From: Cymodocea nodosa
Taxonomy: Eukaryota > Streptophyta > Magnoliopsida > Alismatales > Cymodoceaceae
Direction of reading: 5' to 3'
DNA: 64,000 bases
NCBI GenBank assembly: GCA_036874045.1
Contig: CM072335.1
Span: forward strand, 10,684,001-10,748,000
The notes beneath the pieces were generated by a model. The model did no database searches and was not told where the DNA came from. It saw only the letters and a list, made by a program, of their open reading frames with translations. This document shows positions 24,516 through 36,478 of the stretch, one piece after another. The translations under genes were made by a program, and so were the position numbers. Positions within the stretch are counted from its first letter, which is position 1. Every line of letters begins with the position of its first letter.

Positions 24516-25878
24516 TAATTAATACAGCTAATTCTTTTCGTTGTTCTTGACTCGTTCCAACCTGTGGATGTCCATCCATATGCACTTCTCCTATTGGTTG
24601 TATATCATCAGTAATATTTAATTCTTCTAACTCATCTTGCAAATCTTCAAGTAAATCTTCTTTATCAGCCAATCGAATGAAATTGTGAAGTAAAAAACAT
24701 GCGATCACAATCTTCACTTGTGTTTCATATGGATATGGCATCTAACCTCGTAAGATTGAAAAACGATGTTTCACAACTCCAAATGTACGCTCAATGGCTG
24801 TTCTTAGTTGTGAATGCCTGTAGTTAAAGTTTTCTACAGCATTACTAGGAAGTCTATCATTAACATAATCAGATAAATGATAGCGTACACCTCGAAATGG
24901 GCAAATATACTCTGGTCGATTGGGATATCCAGCATCTACCAAGTAAAACTTACCTATAGAAGAATAGAAATTAGTATGATAATGTGCATATTACTTGAAA
25001 ATATACTAATTGCATTTACCTGGAGGAACTTTGAAACCATTAGGTCTACTAATTGCATCTTGAAGGATACGAGCATCCGCTGCTGATCCTTCCCAACGAG
25101 CTAAAATATATGTAAATCTCATATCAAAATTACATGCTACCATCACATTTTGAGATAATTCACCTTTCCTATTTCTAAATCTAGCTGTTTCTTGTCCAAA
25201 AATAGTTGCTTTGATATGAGTACCATCAATAGCTCCAATGCAATCCTATACACATTAAACATCATTTAATTCCTTAAATAAGATAAAAACTACAATATAT
25301 ATACAAAAGTGAATACATACCTTAAAATATGGATAAACATTTACATCATCTGCAATTCGACTTGGTGTTGAAGATAAAGGTCTTGCTATAAGCACATGAT
25401 GTAGACGTATTATAGCATTTAATACTTCATTAAAGTATTTGCTAACACTCCAACTTGAACGACTAAATCGCTCAACTGTTACTCCATACCTTTGATTTTG
25501 CCCTACTGTGACAAGGAACATGGCAAATTTCTCTTCTACACTAATCTTGTCGGTATCAGCAATAACTCCTTCATTTCTCATTAAAGAACAAAAACTTTTA
25601 AACACACTTTGACTCATTCTGTAAATCTTCCGACAATTGTAAGCTTGATGAGGTTGACAAGGATCTAGTAATCTCTTAATGTAATCTGCACCTTCTTTAC
25701 TATATATACGACTTGTGTTATTGCATAGTAATAGTGATGTACTTGCCATTTTTGCTAAAATTGTCCATGACATTAATAGACGTAGTCGCCTTCTTCTAGC
25801 CACTTCTTCTTCATCCAGTATGAATGAAATTGCATTATCAACTGTAGTAGTAAACATGTCACTGGGATTCATCCTCAC
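24475..25878 (-). pseudogene. HARBI1-like PIF/Harbinger transposase, three exons, one internal stop
   Basis: Exons on the - strand: 25878-25321, 25245-25020 and 24953-24475; introns are 75 and 66 bp with GT-AG ends (GTATGT...GTATAG and GTAAAT...CTATAG), phases 0 and 1. Exon 1 has a basic helix-rich N-terminus (EEEVARRRRLRLLMSW) and the usual VGQNQRYGVTVERFSRSS region. The DDE nuclease follows: DCIGAIDGTHI (first Asp), GSAADARIL (second Asp) and RTAIERTFGVVKHRF (Glu), then ACFLLHNFIRLAD. Total about 420 codons, normal for the family. A TAG at 24742-24744 between RFSILRG and MPYPYETQV is the only break I see. The C-terminus ends inside the adjacent minisatellite, so the true stop may be lost. 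Confidence 0.88.
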
Positions 25879-26252
25879 CTACAAAATAACAAGAATATTA
25901 CGAATTTACCATTTCACATTTCAATATATAAAAGACATTTCACATTTTTAAGAAAATAAAAGACATTTCACATTTTTAAGAAAATAAAAGACATTTCACA
26001 TTTTTAAGAAAATAAAAGACATTCGATGTTTCAACTAATAAAAAGCATTTTACATTTCATAATGATAAGTCATTTCACATTTCAATATATAATATCCATT
26101 GTTCATTTCATCCATATATGACCTTCCACAAAAAGATTTCATCCATAAAAGATTACATTCACGAAAACACTTCATAAACACAAGAAGTTCAAGATTGGAA
26201 AGAAAGTGAATTCATGCACAAAACAAACATTTCATCCATTGTAACCATATGC
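25879..26252. other. Spacer between transposase and ORF1 with a 28-bp tandem repeat
   Basis: Non-coding. Three full copies of a 28-bp unit (AAAGACATTTCACATTTTTA...) start at 25931, 25959 and 25987, with a partial fourth at 26015. Related ACATTTCA words continue to about 26130. It would hold the 3' end of ORF1 and the promoter of the transposase, but no clear signal is visible. Confidence 0.55.
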
Positions 26253-27287
26253 TCACTTCCTAAACCTCAACCATCCATAACGCATTTCTGCTGGTAAACT
26301 TAAGAACATTTTACAAAATTCTGGCTTTTGGAATAACTCCATAGCTTCATATTGTTCTTCTGTAGAAAGACCTTCAATCTGAAGTAACACTGCAACAGCA
26401 TGATCTAAATAATTTTTAGTCTTTTCTTTAATATCAACCAACCTTTCCTGTACTTCAACTAATTTTTTTTGTGTATCAACCAACTCTTTAAATTGCTTGT
26501 TCCGTGTAGCTTGATTTTGTTGATCTATTTCACACATATGCATAATGGCTTTTGATGCATCTTTAAATGAATCTGCTATGATTTGATGGGACACTGCATG
26601 AGGTCTTGCTCGTCTCTTCTTCTTCTCAATTGCCACCCTTGAACTTCCTCCTGATGAAGGAGGTAAATCAGAATCCATGTCCATTGTTTCCTGAGTGGTA
26701 TTGAAAGTGTTCATTTCCACATCCTGCGTGTTTGGTACAAACTCTACCTCATCACCTTGTTTAGCCATATTCCTAGTGGCCATACTACCTTCAAATATTT
26801 GTTGCAATTGCTCAAATATTAAGCATGGTTTGCCTTTGTAGCTTTCACACTCTGGATGTGCCTATAAAAAGAAAATTGTAGTCAAATGGAAAAAGATAAA
26901 GATTACAATATTTTATAAGTCATAAGTGATTAAAAAATTAACCTTAACGAACTCTTTCCAAATCTCATCATCAATGTCAGTGTAACCTTGGATGAAATTC
27001 CAACCCCATCCACTATGGTTGGCAATTTTGGAGTAATTTCGATACATTAGTCGCCAAGTTTTTAAGCGAATTTCTACATTCTTCCTTGTGATACCTGTGT
27101 TTCTTCTAGTATTGTATTTTTCAATTACTTCATCCCAAGTGCTACCTTTGATTTTTCCATCATGAGTTTTCTTATTTCCTTCATTCAATACTTCTACTAA
27201 AATATCTAAGAAATACGCATCTGCTTCAGCATTCCAACTAATGTAACTTCTACCTCCACCTGTCCTTCCCTTATCAGGAGTACTCAT
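26253..27287 (-). CDS. PIF/Harbinger ORF1: Myb/SANT-like DNA-binding protein, two exons
   Basis: Exon 1 is 27287-26943 (115 codons) and exon 2 is 26861-26253; the 81-bp intron has GT-AG ends (GTTAAT...TTTATAG), phase 0. About 317 residues. The N-terminal domain (about residues 15-120) has SWNAEADAYFLDILVEVL, STWDEVIEKYN, KNVEIRLKTWR and GWGWN, matching the plant Myb/SANT-like (Myb_DNA-bind_3) fold. The C-terminal half has a basic patch EKKKRRARPHAVSH and a likely coiled coil (KELVDTQKKLVEVQERLVDIKEK). In this superfamily ORF1 binds element ends and helps bring the transposase to DNA and nucleus (family knowledge). It lies upstream of the transposase on the same strand, and no stop or frameshift is visible. 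Confidence 0.85.
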
Positions 27288-28560
27288 TTTCTACACAAGC
27301 ACAGTTTCAACAACTACAATAAAACATATGGAATAACAACAATAATAAAAATATTCATATGCATTTGCAAATACCATTACATTCATATTTTTGTCAAAAT
27401 CATATAAGAGAATTGCAAAAGTAAAAACAAAGTAAAACAATTAATCATTGGACATGCTACACACGTCATGTAAAATGAAATTTGTGGGAGTTCTACACAA
27501 AAGATTGGTCAAATCTTCTATGTGATGTTTGACAAAGGTTTAATTGATTCTTATAACTAATGTGCATCTATTGAACAAAGTGACATTTGAAACTCATAAC
27601 ATGAAGGAAGAAAATAGTATTATAAACTATTTATAATGGAAACAAATGTTCGACTAGAATTTTTTTTCCCAGATCTCAAAGCAGCATAACAAAATAAAAT
27701 CCAAACTCTTGCAAAGGTGGTAGTTAAGAATACCCAGCTATCAAGCAATGTTTCATCTTTCTCACACATACTACAGATTCCATAAATTAATGCTACTTTC
27801 AATCATCAATGAAAATTAGATATAATAAATTAGCATCAAATGTACAAATCCAGCAAATAAGAAAAGGACCTACTTGCTTATGAAATAACTTCACAAATGT
27901 AAAAAGTATATGTGAAAATCAGGAATGTTGGAATTATAATTTGTAACATGTGCAAGAAAACCATTTTGCAAGTAAATTTACAAATTTTCATATTAATGAA
28001 TCAAAACTAAGTTAACTATTCACAAGATAAAAGGCAACCAATCAAAAGAGAAATTTTGATTACATATTCTAGGTAGCAGTATAATTATGCAAAAATGTGT
28101 ATGCTAAAAAATGTGGCTCATAACTCATACGTTGTCTTCAAAGTAACTTTTTAATTGATTTGTTCCAAGGGAAAATTGACCTACAAAATATATGTAATAC
28201 TAGTTCAGAAGTACACAGAAACTTACCAACTCAAGAAGACGTTTTTTACCATCAACTTGTTGCTGGCTCAAGCAAACATCACCATTAGCAGATCCCTTGG
28301 TTAACAACAACAATCTATTTCGATTTTCACCAGTCAAACATGATAGAGTCAACACTTTCTTTCCACTTAAACATGTTTGACTAGTATTATAAACATGAGA
28401 TCTGGTTTATTACCTTCGTGCATCAGTAAAGCATGCAATAAAATTGGGGAAAAAAATATTCTTCCATCACACTCGTGTATTAGATGCTATTATAGTGCAA
28501 AAAACAACGGCACTTCGAGTTTATTGAAAGTGAATAAAGATTTGTATCTTTAGGCCAAAC
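27288..28560. other. Non-coding 5' region of the Harbinger element
   Basis: AT-rich, no convincing ORF in either strand. It lies upstream of ORF1 and would carry its promoter and leader. A 60-codon ORF at 27620-27802 (-) has no recognisable similarity. Confidence 0.5.
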
Positions 28561-28910
28561 CTATTGGGTGGGCAACGACAGGCGACAACAGCTTCGAGCG
28601 ACAGCGGCAGTTAGGGTGATAGTGGAGGCTTCAGGTGACAGCAGCGGCTTCAGGCGACAGCGAGGGCAGGGGTGGTTTCGGTGTGAGGAGGTTTCGACGG
28701 TGCTACGCGTAGGAGGCTTTCGTGAGGGCGAGCAGTGAGCGCAACTACCAATGCGAGTACGACGACGATAGTGAGGGCGAGTGCGAGCGGCAAGCATGAC
28801 GACGAGCACAACTACGAGTGCGACGGCAATGGCGAGCGTGAGGGAGGGTGAGTGCGTGCGCGAGAGGGCGAAAATCACGTGCCCTCTGGGCGAAAATCGT
28901 GTGCACATGG
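28561..28910. other. GC-rich, CpG-rich island near the right end of the Harbinger element
   Basis: About 350 bp of strikingly GC-rich sequence in an otherwise AT-rich window, built from short repeats such as CTTCAGGCGACAGC and GAGGGCGAG. A 167-codon ORF across it (28561-29064, -) is low-complexity and probably chance. It may be a captured host fragment or a promoter-proximal leader of the element; origin unknown. Confidence 0.5.
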
Positions 28911-28979
28911 GTGGGAAAATTTCCACCGGAAATGGAAATTGAATCTTATATATGGACGGAAATGTGAAGAATTCCTTTC

Positions 28980-29074
28980 CGTCAATTGACATGCACACTA
29001 ACGACTTCCAAAAGGAAAGTTTGAACTTTCCTTTCCTTTCCTTTCCATGAATTCTGGTGTCCACTAACCCCCCC
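28980..29074 (-). repeat. Right terminal and subterminal repeats of the Harbinger element
   Basis: Read inward: GGGGGGTTAGTGGACACCAG, then GGAAAGGAAAGGAAAGGAAAG, then a second GTTAGTGTGCATG (28990-29002). An 8-bp-arm palindrome GGAAAGTT-TG-AACTTTCC lies at 29014-29031. The words mirror those at the left end. Confidence 0.65.
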
Positions 29075-29077
29075 TAA
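29075..29077. repeat. Target site duplication TAA, right copy
   Basis: TAA directly after the CCCCCC terminus; satellite resumes as GAGACG. It matches 23287-23289. Confidence 0.85.
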
Positions 29078-29415
29078 GAGACGTCCCTATTATTGATAAT
29101 GGTTCCAAAAATTAATGTCATGTATTGAATGACATCATGATAAAAATGTGACATTATAACGGTGTTTGATATCGAAAGGGTTGTATTTTCTTATTAAAAT
29201 TTTATATCTTAACTTACAACAATCAGAGTACCATGAAATGAGAAACGTTTAATATCCCTAGTGTCATGCTGTTTTTTTAAGAGAGTTGTAATCATTGCAA
29301 ATGAGTTGAATTAATTGGATCTTTATTTAAAAACTTTAAATAATCCAATTCAACTAGTTTCTAGTGTGAATTATCATAGTTTTCGATCATTCAGTAATGA
29401 CAAATTCAAGAATGT

Positions 29416-29457
29416 GGGTGCGATTATACCAACACATTAGCATTGCATTCCATCAAA
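29416..29457 (+). pseudogene. 5S rRNA-like pseudogene, 3' two thirds deleted
   Basis: Starts GGGTGCGATTATACC and breaks after CCATCA, going straight to the spacer word AAGACGACCCTA. A and C boxes are both lost. Confidence 0.75.
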
Positions 29458-30304
29458 GACGACCCTACTACTGATAATGGTTTCCAAAATTAATGTCATA
29501 TATTGAATGACATGATAATCGAAATGTGCCATTGTAACGGTGGTTGATATCGAAAGGTTGTATGCTCTTACTAAAATTTTGTAACATCTTAACTTACAAC
29601 AATCAGAGTACCATGAAATGAGAAACGTTTAATATCCGTTGTGTTGCGTTGTTTTTTTAACAGAGTTGTAACCATTGCTAATGAGTTTAAATAATTGGAT
29701 CTTTATTTACAAACTTTAAATAGTCCAATTCAACTAGTTTCTAGTGTGAATTAAAATAGTTTTCTATCTTTCTGTAATGACAAATTCAAAAATGTGGGTG
29801 CGACCATACAAACACAAAAGCATTGGATCTCATCAGAACTACATAGTTAAATGTGTTTGGGCGAGAGTAGTACTAAGATGGGTGACCTCTTGGGATGTCC
29901 TTATGTTGCACTACTTTTTGCATCATTGTAGGATGGTCTATTTGTAAATTAAACTGCCACTAAGAAATGACCCTATTATTGATAACGGTTTCCTAAATTA
30001 ATGATAAATATTGAATGACATCATGATCAAAACGTGCCCTTATAACGATGGTTGATATTGAAAGGGTAGTATTCTCTTACTAAAATTTTGTAACATCTTA
30101 ACTTACAACAATCAGAGTAGCATGAAATGAGAAACGTTTAATATCCATTATGTCGTGTCCATTTTTTAAGAGAGTTGTAATCATTGCAAATGAGTTGAAA
30201 TAATTAGATCTTTATTTACAAACTTTAAATAAACCAATTCAACTAGTTTCTAGTGTAAATTATCATAGTTTTTGATCTTTCTATAATGACAAATTTAAAA
30301 ATGT

Positions 30305-30435
30305 GTGTGCGACCATACCAACACAAAAGCACTGGATTTCATCAGAACTTCAAAGTTAAATGCGTTTGGGCGAGAGTAGTACTAAGATGGGTGACCTCTT
30401 GGGTGACCTCTTGGGAAGTCCATGTGCTGCACACC
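30305..30435 (+). pseudogene. 5S rRNA-like pseudogene with duplicated C-box core
   Basis: Contains GGGTGACCTCTT twice in tandem (about 30389-30412), lengthening the segment to 131 bp. The rest matches the array type. Confidence 0.75.
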
Positions 30436-32861
30436 TTTTTGCATCATGGTAGGATGGTCTTTTAGTAAACTAAACTGTCACTATGAGACAACCCTATTAC
30501 TGATAATGGTTTCCCAAATTAATGTCATATATTGAATGACATCATGATCAAAATGTGCCATTATAACGGTGGTTGATATCGAAAGGGTTGTATTCTCCTA
30601 CTAAAATTTTGTAACATCTTAACTTACAACAATCACAGTACCATGAAATGAGAAACGTTTAATATATGTTGTGTCGTGCTATTTTTTTAAGAGAGTTGTA
30701 ATCATTGCAAATGAGTTGAAATAATTGGATCATTATTTACAAACTTTAAATAATCCAATTCAACTAGTTTCTATTGTGAATTACCAAAGTTTTCGATCTT
30801 TCATTGATGACAAATTTAAAAATGTGGGTGCGATCATACCAACACAAAAGCACTGGATTTCATCAGAACTCCAATGTTAAAGGTCTTTGAGCAAGAGTAG
30901 TACTAAGATGGGTTACCTCTTTGAAAGTCCGTGTGTTGCACTCTCTTTTTCATCATGGTAGGATGGTCTTTTTGTAAATTAAATTGTCACTAAGAGACGA
31001 CCCTATTATTGATAACAGTTTCGAAAATTAATGTTATATATTGAATGGCATCATCATCAAAATGTGCCATTCTAATGGTGTTTGATATCGAAAGGGTTGT
31101 ATTCTCTTACCAAAATTTTGTAACATCTTAACTTACAACAATCAGCGTATCATGAAATGAGAAACGTTTAACATCTGTGGTGTTGTGCAATTTTTTCAAA
31201 GACAGTTGTAATCATTGCAAATGAGTTGAAATAATTGAATCCTAATTTACAAACATTAAATAATCCAATTTAACTAGTTTCTAGTGTGAATTACCATAGT
31301 TTTCGATCATTCAATAATGAGAAATTTAAGAATTTGGGTGCGATCATACTAACATAAATTCACTGGATCCCGTCAAAACTCCAAAGTGAAATTTGTTTGG
31401 CGAGAGTAGTACTAAGACGGGTGACCTCTTGGGAAGCCCTTTTGTTGCATTGCTTTTTACATCATAGTAGGATGGTCTTTTTGTAAATCAAACTGTCACT
31501 AAGAGACAACCCTAGTATTGATAATGGTTTCCAAAAATAATGTCATATATTGAATGACATCATAATTAAAATGTGCCATTATAACGGTGGTTGATATCGA
31601 AAGGGTTGTATTTTCTTTCTAAAATTTTGTAACGTCTTAACTTACAACAATCGGAGTACCATGAAATGAGAAATGTCTAATATGTGTTGTGTCGTGCTGT
31701 TTTTTTAAGAGAGTTGTAATCATTTCAAATGAGTTGAAATAATTGGCTCTTTATTTACAAACTTTAAATAATACAATTCAACTAGTTTCTAGTGTTAATT
31801 ACCTTAGTTTTCGATCTTTCAGTAATGACAAATTTAAAAATGTGGGTGTGATGATTCCAAGACAAAAGTATTGGATGTCATCAGAACTCCAAAGTTAAAT
31901 GTGTTTGGGCGAGAGTAGTACTAAGGTGGGTGACCTCTTGGGAAGTCCTAGTGTTGCTCTCCTTTTTGCATCATGGTAGGATGGTCTTTTTGTAAATCAA
32001 ACTGTCACTAAGAGACCACCCTATTATTGATAACGATTTCCAAAATTAATGTCGCATACTGAATGACATCATGATCAAAATGTGCCATTGCAACGGCGTT
32101 TGATATCGACAGGGTTGTATTCTCTTACCAAAATTTTGTAACATCTTAAATTACAATAATCACCGTACCATGAAAAGAGAAACGTTTAATATTCGTGGTG
32201 TCGTGCTATTTCTTTAAGAGAGTTGTAATCATTGCAAATGAGTGGAAATAATTGCATCTTTATTTACAAACTTTAACTAATCCAATTCAACTAGTTTCTA
32301 GTGTGAATTACCTTAGTTTTCGACCTTTTAGTAATGACAAATTTAAGAATGTGGGTGTGATCATACTAACACAAAAGCACTACATCCCATAGGAACTCCA
32401 AAGTTAAATGTGTTTGGGCGATAGTAGAACTAAGATGTATGACCTCTTGGGAAGTCCTTGTGTTGCACTCCTTTTTGCATCATGGTAGGATGGTCTTATT
32501 GTAAATCAAACTGTCACTAAGAGTCGACCCTATTATTGATAACGGTTTCCAAAATTAATGTCATATATTGAATAAAATCTTGATCAAAATGTGCCATTCT
32601 AACAGTGTTTGATATCGAAAGGGTTGTATTCTCTTACCAAAATTTTGTAACATCTTAACTTACAACAATCAACGTACCATGAAATGAGAAACGTTTAATA
32701 TTTGTGGTGTCCTGCTGTATTTTTAAGAGAGTTGTAATCATTGCAAATGAGTTGAAATAATTGCATCTTTATTTACAAACTTTAAATAATCCAATTCAAC
32801 TAGTTTCTAGTGTGAATTACCTTATTTTTCGACCTTTCAGTAATGACAAATTCAAGAATGT

Positions 32862-32980
32862 GGGTGCGATCATACCAACACAAAAGCACTACATCCCATC
32901 AGAACTCCAAAGTTAAATGTGTTTGGGCGAGAGTAGAACTAAGATGGATGACCACTTGGGAAGTCCTTGTGTTGCACTCC
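32862..32980 (+). pseudogene. 5S rRNA-like pseudogene, CCC-retaining subtype
   Basis: Among the copies closest to the plant 5S consensus at the 5' half: GGGTGCGATCATACCAAC and ATCCCATCAGAACTCC. It still has AAATGTGTTTGGGC in the A-box, GATGGATGACCAC in place of GATGGGTGACCTC, and CTTG near the 3' end. Confidence 0.75.
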
Positions 32981-33876
32981 TTTTTCCATCATGGTAGGAT
33001 GGTCTTTTTGTAAATCAAACTGTCACTAAGAGTCGACCCTGTTATTGATAACGGTTTCCAAAATTAATAGCATATATAGAATGACATCAAGATCAAAATG
33101 TGCCATTCTAACGGTGTTTGATATCGAAATGATTGTATTCTCTTACTAAAATTTTGTAACATCTTAACATACAACAATTAGAATACCATGAAATGAGAAA
33201 CCTTTAATATCTGTTGTGTCGTGATGTTTTTCAAAGACAGTTGTAATCATTTCAAATGAGTTAAAATAATTGAATCCTTATTTACAAACTTTAAATAATC
33301 AAATTCAACTAGTTTCTAGTGTGAATTACCATAGTTTTCGATCATTTAGTAATGATAAATTTAAGAATGTGGGTGCGATCATACCAACACAAAAGCACTA
33401 GATCCAATCAGAACTCCAAAGTTAAATTTGTTTGTGTGAGAGTACTACTATGATAGGTAAGCTCTTGGGAAGTCCTTGTGTTGCACTCCTTTTTGCATCA
33501 TGTTAGGATGTTCTTCTTGTAAATCAAACTGTCACTAAGAGTCGTCCCTATTATTGACAACGGTTTCCAAAATTAATGTCATGTATTGAATGACATCATG
33601 ATAAAAATGTTCCATTATAACGGTGTTTGATATCGAAAGGGTTCTATTCTCTTATTAAAATTTTATATCTTAACTTACAACAATCAGAGTACCATGAAAT
33701 GAGAAACGTTTAATATCCCTGGTGTCGTACTATTTTTTTAAGAGAGTTGTAATCTTTGCAAATGAGTTGAAACAATTGGATCTTTATTTACAAACTTTAA
33801 ATAATCCAATTCAACTAGTTTCTAGTGTGAATTACCATAGTTTTCGATCATTCAGTAATGACAAATTTAAGAATAT

Positions 33877-33982
33877 GGGTGCGATTAGACCAAAACATAA
33901 GCACTGCATCCAATCAGAACTCCCAAGTTAAAGGTGTTTGGGCAAGAGTAGTACTGAGATGGGTGACCTTTTGTTGCACTGC
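33877..33982 (+). pseudogene. 5S rRNA-like pseudogene lacking part of the C-box
   Basis: GGGTGACCTT is followed directly by TTGTTGCACTGC; the GGGAAGTCC part of the C-box is gone (about 13 bp). Confidence 0.7.
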
Positions 33983-34880
33983 TTTTTGCATCATGGTAAG
34001 ATGGTCTTTTTGTAAATCAAACTGTCACTAAGAGACGACCCTACTATTGATAATGGTTTCCAAAATTAATGTCATATATTGAATGACATCATAATCAAAA
34101 TGTGTCATTGTAACAGTGGTTGATATCGAAAGGGTTGTATTCTATTACAAAAATTTTGTAACATCTTAACTTACAACAATTAGGGTAGCATTAAATGAGA
34201 AACATTTAATATCCGTTGTGTCGTGGTGTTTTTTTAAGAGAGTTATAATCATTGCAAATGAGTTGAAATAATTGGATCTTTATTTACAAACTTTAAATAA
34301 TCCAATTCAACTAGTTTCTAGTGTGAATTAAAATAGTTTTCTATCTTTCTGTAATGACAAATTCAAAAATGTGGGTGCGACCATACCAACACAAAAGCGT
34401 TGGACCTCATCATAACTTCAAAGTTAAATGTGTTTGGGCGAGAGTAGTACTTAGATGGGTGACCTCTTGGGAAGTCCTTGTGTTGCACTGCTTTTTGCAT
34501 CATGGTAGGATGGTCTATTTGTAAATTAAACTATCACTAAGAGTTAACCCTATTATTGATAACAGTTTCCAAAATTAATGTCATATATTGAATGACATCA
34601 TGATCAAAATGTGTCATTATAACGGTGGTTGATATTGAAAGGGTTGTATTCTCTTACTAGAATGATGTAACATCTTAACTTACAACAATCAGAGTACCAC
34701 GAAATGAGAAACATTTAATATCCATTGTCTTGTGTTGTTTTTTTAGAGAGTTGTAATCACTACAAATGAGTTGAAATAATTGGATCTTTATTTACAATCT
34801 TTAAATAATCCAATTCAACTAGTTTCTAGTGTGAATTATCATGGTTTTCGATCTTTCTGTAATGACAAATTTAAAAATTT

Positions 34881-34999
34881 GGGTGCAACCATACCAATAC
34901 AAAAGCACTGGATCTCATCAGAATTATAAAGTTAAATGTGTTTGGGCGAGAGTAGTACTAAGATGGGTGACCTCTTGGGAAGTCCTTGTGTTGCACTCC
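34881..34999 (+). pseudogene. 5S rRNA-like pseudogene with intact array-type C-box
   Basis: 119 bp, GGGTGCAACCATACC to TTGCACTCC, with GATGGGTGACCTCTTGGG and AAGTCC preserved. The A-box is changed as elsewhere. Confidence 0.75.
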
Positions 35000-36423
35000 T
35001 TTATGCATCATGGTAGGATGGTCTTTTTGTAAATCAAACTCTCACTATGAGACAACCCTATTATTGGTAATGGTTTCCAAAATTAATGTCATATATTGAA
35101 TGACATCATGATCAAAATGTGCCATTATAACGGTGGCTAATATCGAAAGGGTTGTATTCTCTTACTAAAATTTTGTAACATCTTAACTTACAACAATCAC
35201 AATACCATGAAATGAGAAACGTTTAATATCCGTCGTGTCGTGCTGTTTTTTTAAGAGAGTGGTAATCATTGCGAATGAGTTGAAATAATTGGATTTTTAT
35301 TTACAAACTTTAAATAATCCAATTCAACTAGCTTCTATTGTGAATTACCAAAGTTTTCGATCTTTTAGTAATAACAAATTTGAGAATGTTGGTGCGATCA
35401 TACCAATAGTAAAGCACCATATATCATTAGAACTTCAAAGTTAAATGTGTTTAGGCGGGAGTAGTATTAAGATGGGTGATCTCTTGGGAAATCCTTGTGT
35501 TGCACTCTTTTTTGCATCATGGTAGGATGGTCTTTTTGTAAATCAAATTGTCACTAAGAGACGACCCTATTATTGATAACGGTTTCCAAAATTAATGTCA
35601 TATATTGAATGATGTAGTATCGTATGGCTACACAAGAGGGGGGTGAATTGTGTATCTTTAATATTTTCTGAAATATAATTGAAACTTTAAAACTCAAAAA
35701 CAAGTTGAGACATTGTTTTCATAAAATCATTTTTATTCAAGGTTTCAATTACAATATACAATTCAATTCTCCTCAAAAATTATAGATGCAATTATATTTC
35801 GATACCATGTATCAAATAAACAATTTCATAACTACAAACAGAGAAAACTAATTTGCGGAATTTATAACTTTTCTCCCTGTTTGAGACCTTTCTTCTTCTT
35901 CTTTTTCTTCTTCAACAATTCTTCAATGACGGATATCTTGTCTTTTCATGCTTCACCGAATTTGCTTTCTTCTGATACTTCAAATCTTCTATGACGAAAA
36001 TCTTACCGTTTTATGCTTCACTGAACTTTCTTCCACTTGAGAGATTTTTCCCGAAGAGGTGTTTTTGATCCTTGAAATAGATTTTTCTTTTGGTGTGCAG
36101 GGATGGTTTGATCCTTGAAAAGATTTTTCATTTTGTGTGCAAGGATAAATTGATCAACGAGAATTCTATGCCTTTTATACTGTATCTTCATTTCATGCAT
36201 ATCCTTCACGTTTAACCACTACTAGTTTTCCACTTCTCCACGTCTTTTCTTTTTCCTTCATCGAAACACACAAGTTCTAACCAACGTTTATATTTCGAAT
36301 TTTCTTTAATCATTAGTCCTGGATCTCTGAAAAATTTCCTACAAAATAAACTTTCTCGTCCAAAAATTTTTCATCAGTGTAATAAGAAGTCGTTACTTTA
36401 ATGTTAACTAAACGAGTAACACA

Positions 36424-36438
36424 AGTATATATATATAA
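36424..36438 (-). promoter_or_regulatory. Candidate LTR TATA box (3' LTR)
   Basis: TATATATATATA lies just downstream, in element direction, of the CACGTG cluster and is shared with the 5' LTR (about 45868-45878). Placement between enhancer-like repeats and the transcribed LTR part fits a core promoter; no start site can be read from sequence. Confidence 0.35.
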
Positions 36439-36478
36439 CTTAACGTTTCTAACTTAACGAGTTCACCATGTGCTATTT

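Larger units (their letters stand above)
23290..29074 (-). mobile_element. PIF/Harbinger DNA transposon, 5.8 kb, inserted in the 5S satellite
   Basis: Bounded by TAA duplications. The left end reads GGGACTGTTAGTGCATG; the right end, read inward, is GGGGGGTTAGTGGACACC, giving short imperfect terminal inverted repeats (GGG...GTTAGTG). Both ends carry GGAAAGGAAA-type subterminal repeats in inverse orientation. It encodes the two proteins expected of the superfamily, both on the - strand: a HARBI1-like DDE transposase (24475-25878) and a Myb/SANT-like ORF1 protein (26253-27287). Removing 23290-29074 and one TAA restores an uninterrupted satellite unit. The internal stop in the transposase suggests this copy is not autonomous now. 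Confidence 0.92.
29075..35612 (+). repeat. 5S rDNA-derived satellite, block 2 (13 copies)
   Basis: Continuation of block 1 in the same orientation. 5S-like starts: 29416 (truncated), 29796, 30305, 30826, 31336, 31843, 32353, 32862, 33371, 33877 (internal deletion), 34373, 34881, 35390. Several units form a subtype with GCACTACATCCCATC and AGTAGAACTAAGATG (32353, 32862; also 19561 and 22617 in block 1), keeping CCC where the main type has CTC. The last unit is cut at TTGAATGA by the LTR of copia copy 2. No gene seen. Confidence 0.93.

Noticed and set aside
24475..25878. Host HARBI1-like domesticated gene
   Set aside because: It sits with ORF1 between terminal repeats and a TAA duplication and carries a nonsense codon, so it is a transposon gene.
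28561..29064. 167-codon ORF in the GC-rich island
   Set aside because: Low-complexity Ala/Val/Arg/Ser translation that runs into the transposon terminal repeat; no domain recognisable.
35608..35612. 5-bp target duplication (AATGA) for copia copy 2
   Set aside because: The other end of the element is truncated and fused to a different fragment, so no matching copy can be found.
36018..36209. 63-codon ORF in the LTR (also 45461-45652)
   Set aside because: Present in both LTRs because LTRs are copies; contains an internal duplication and no known domain.
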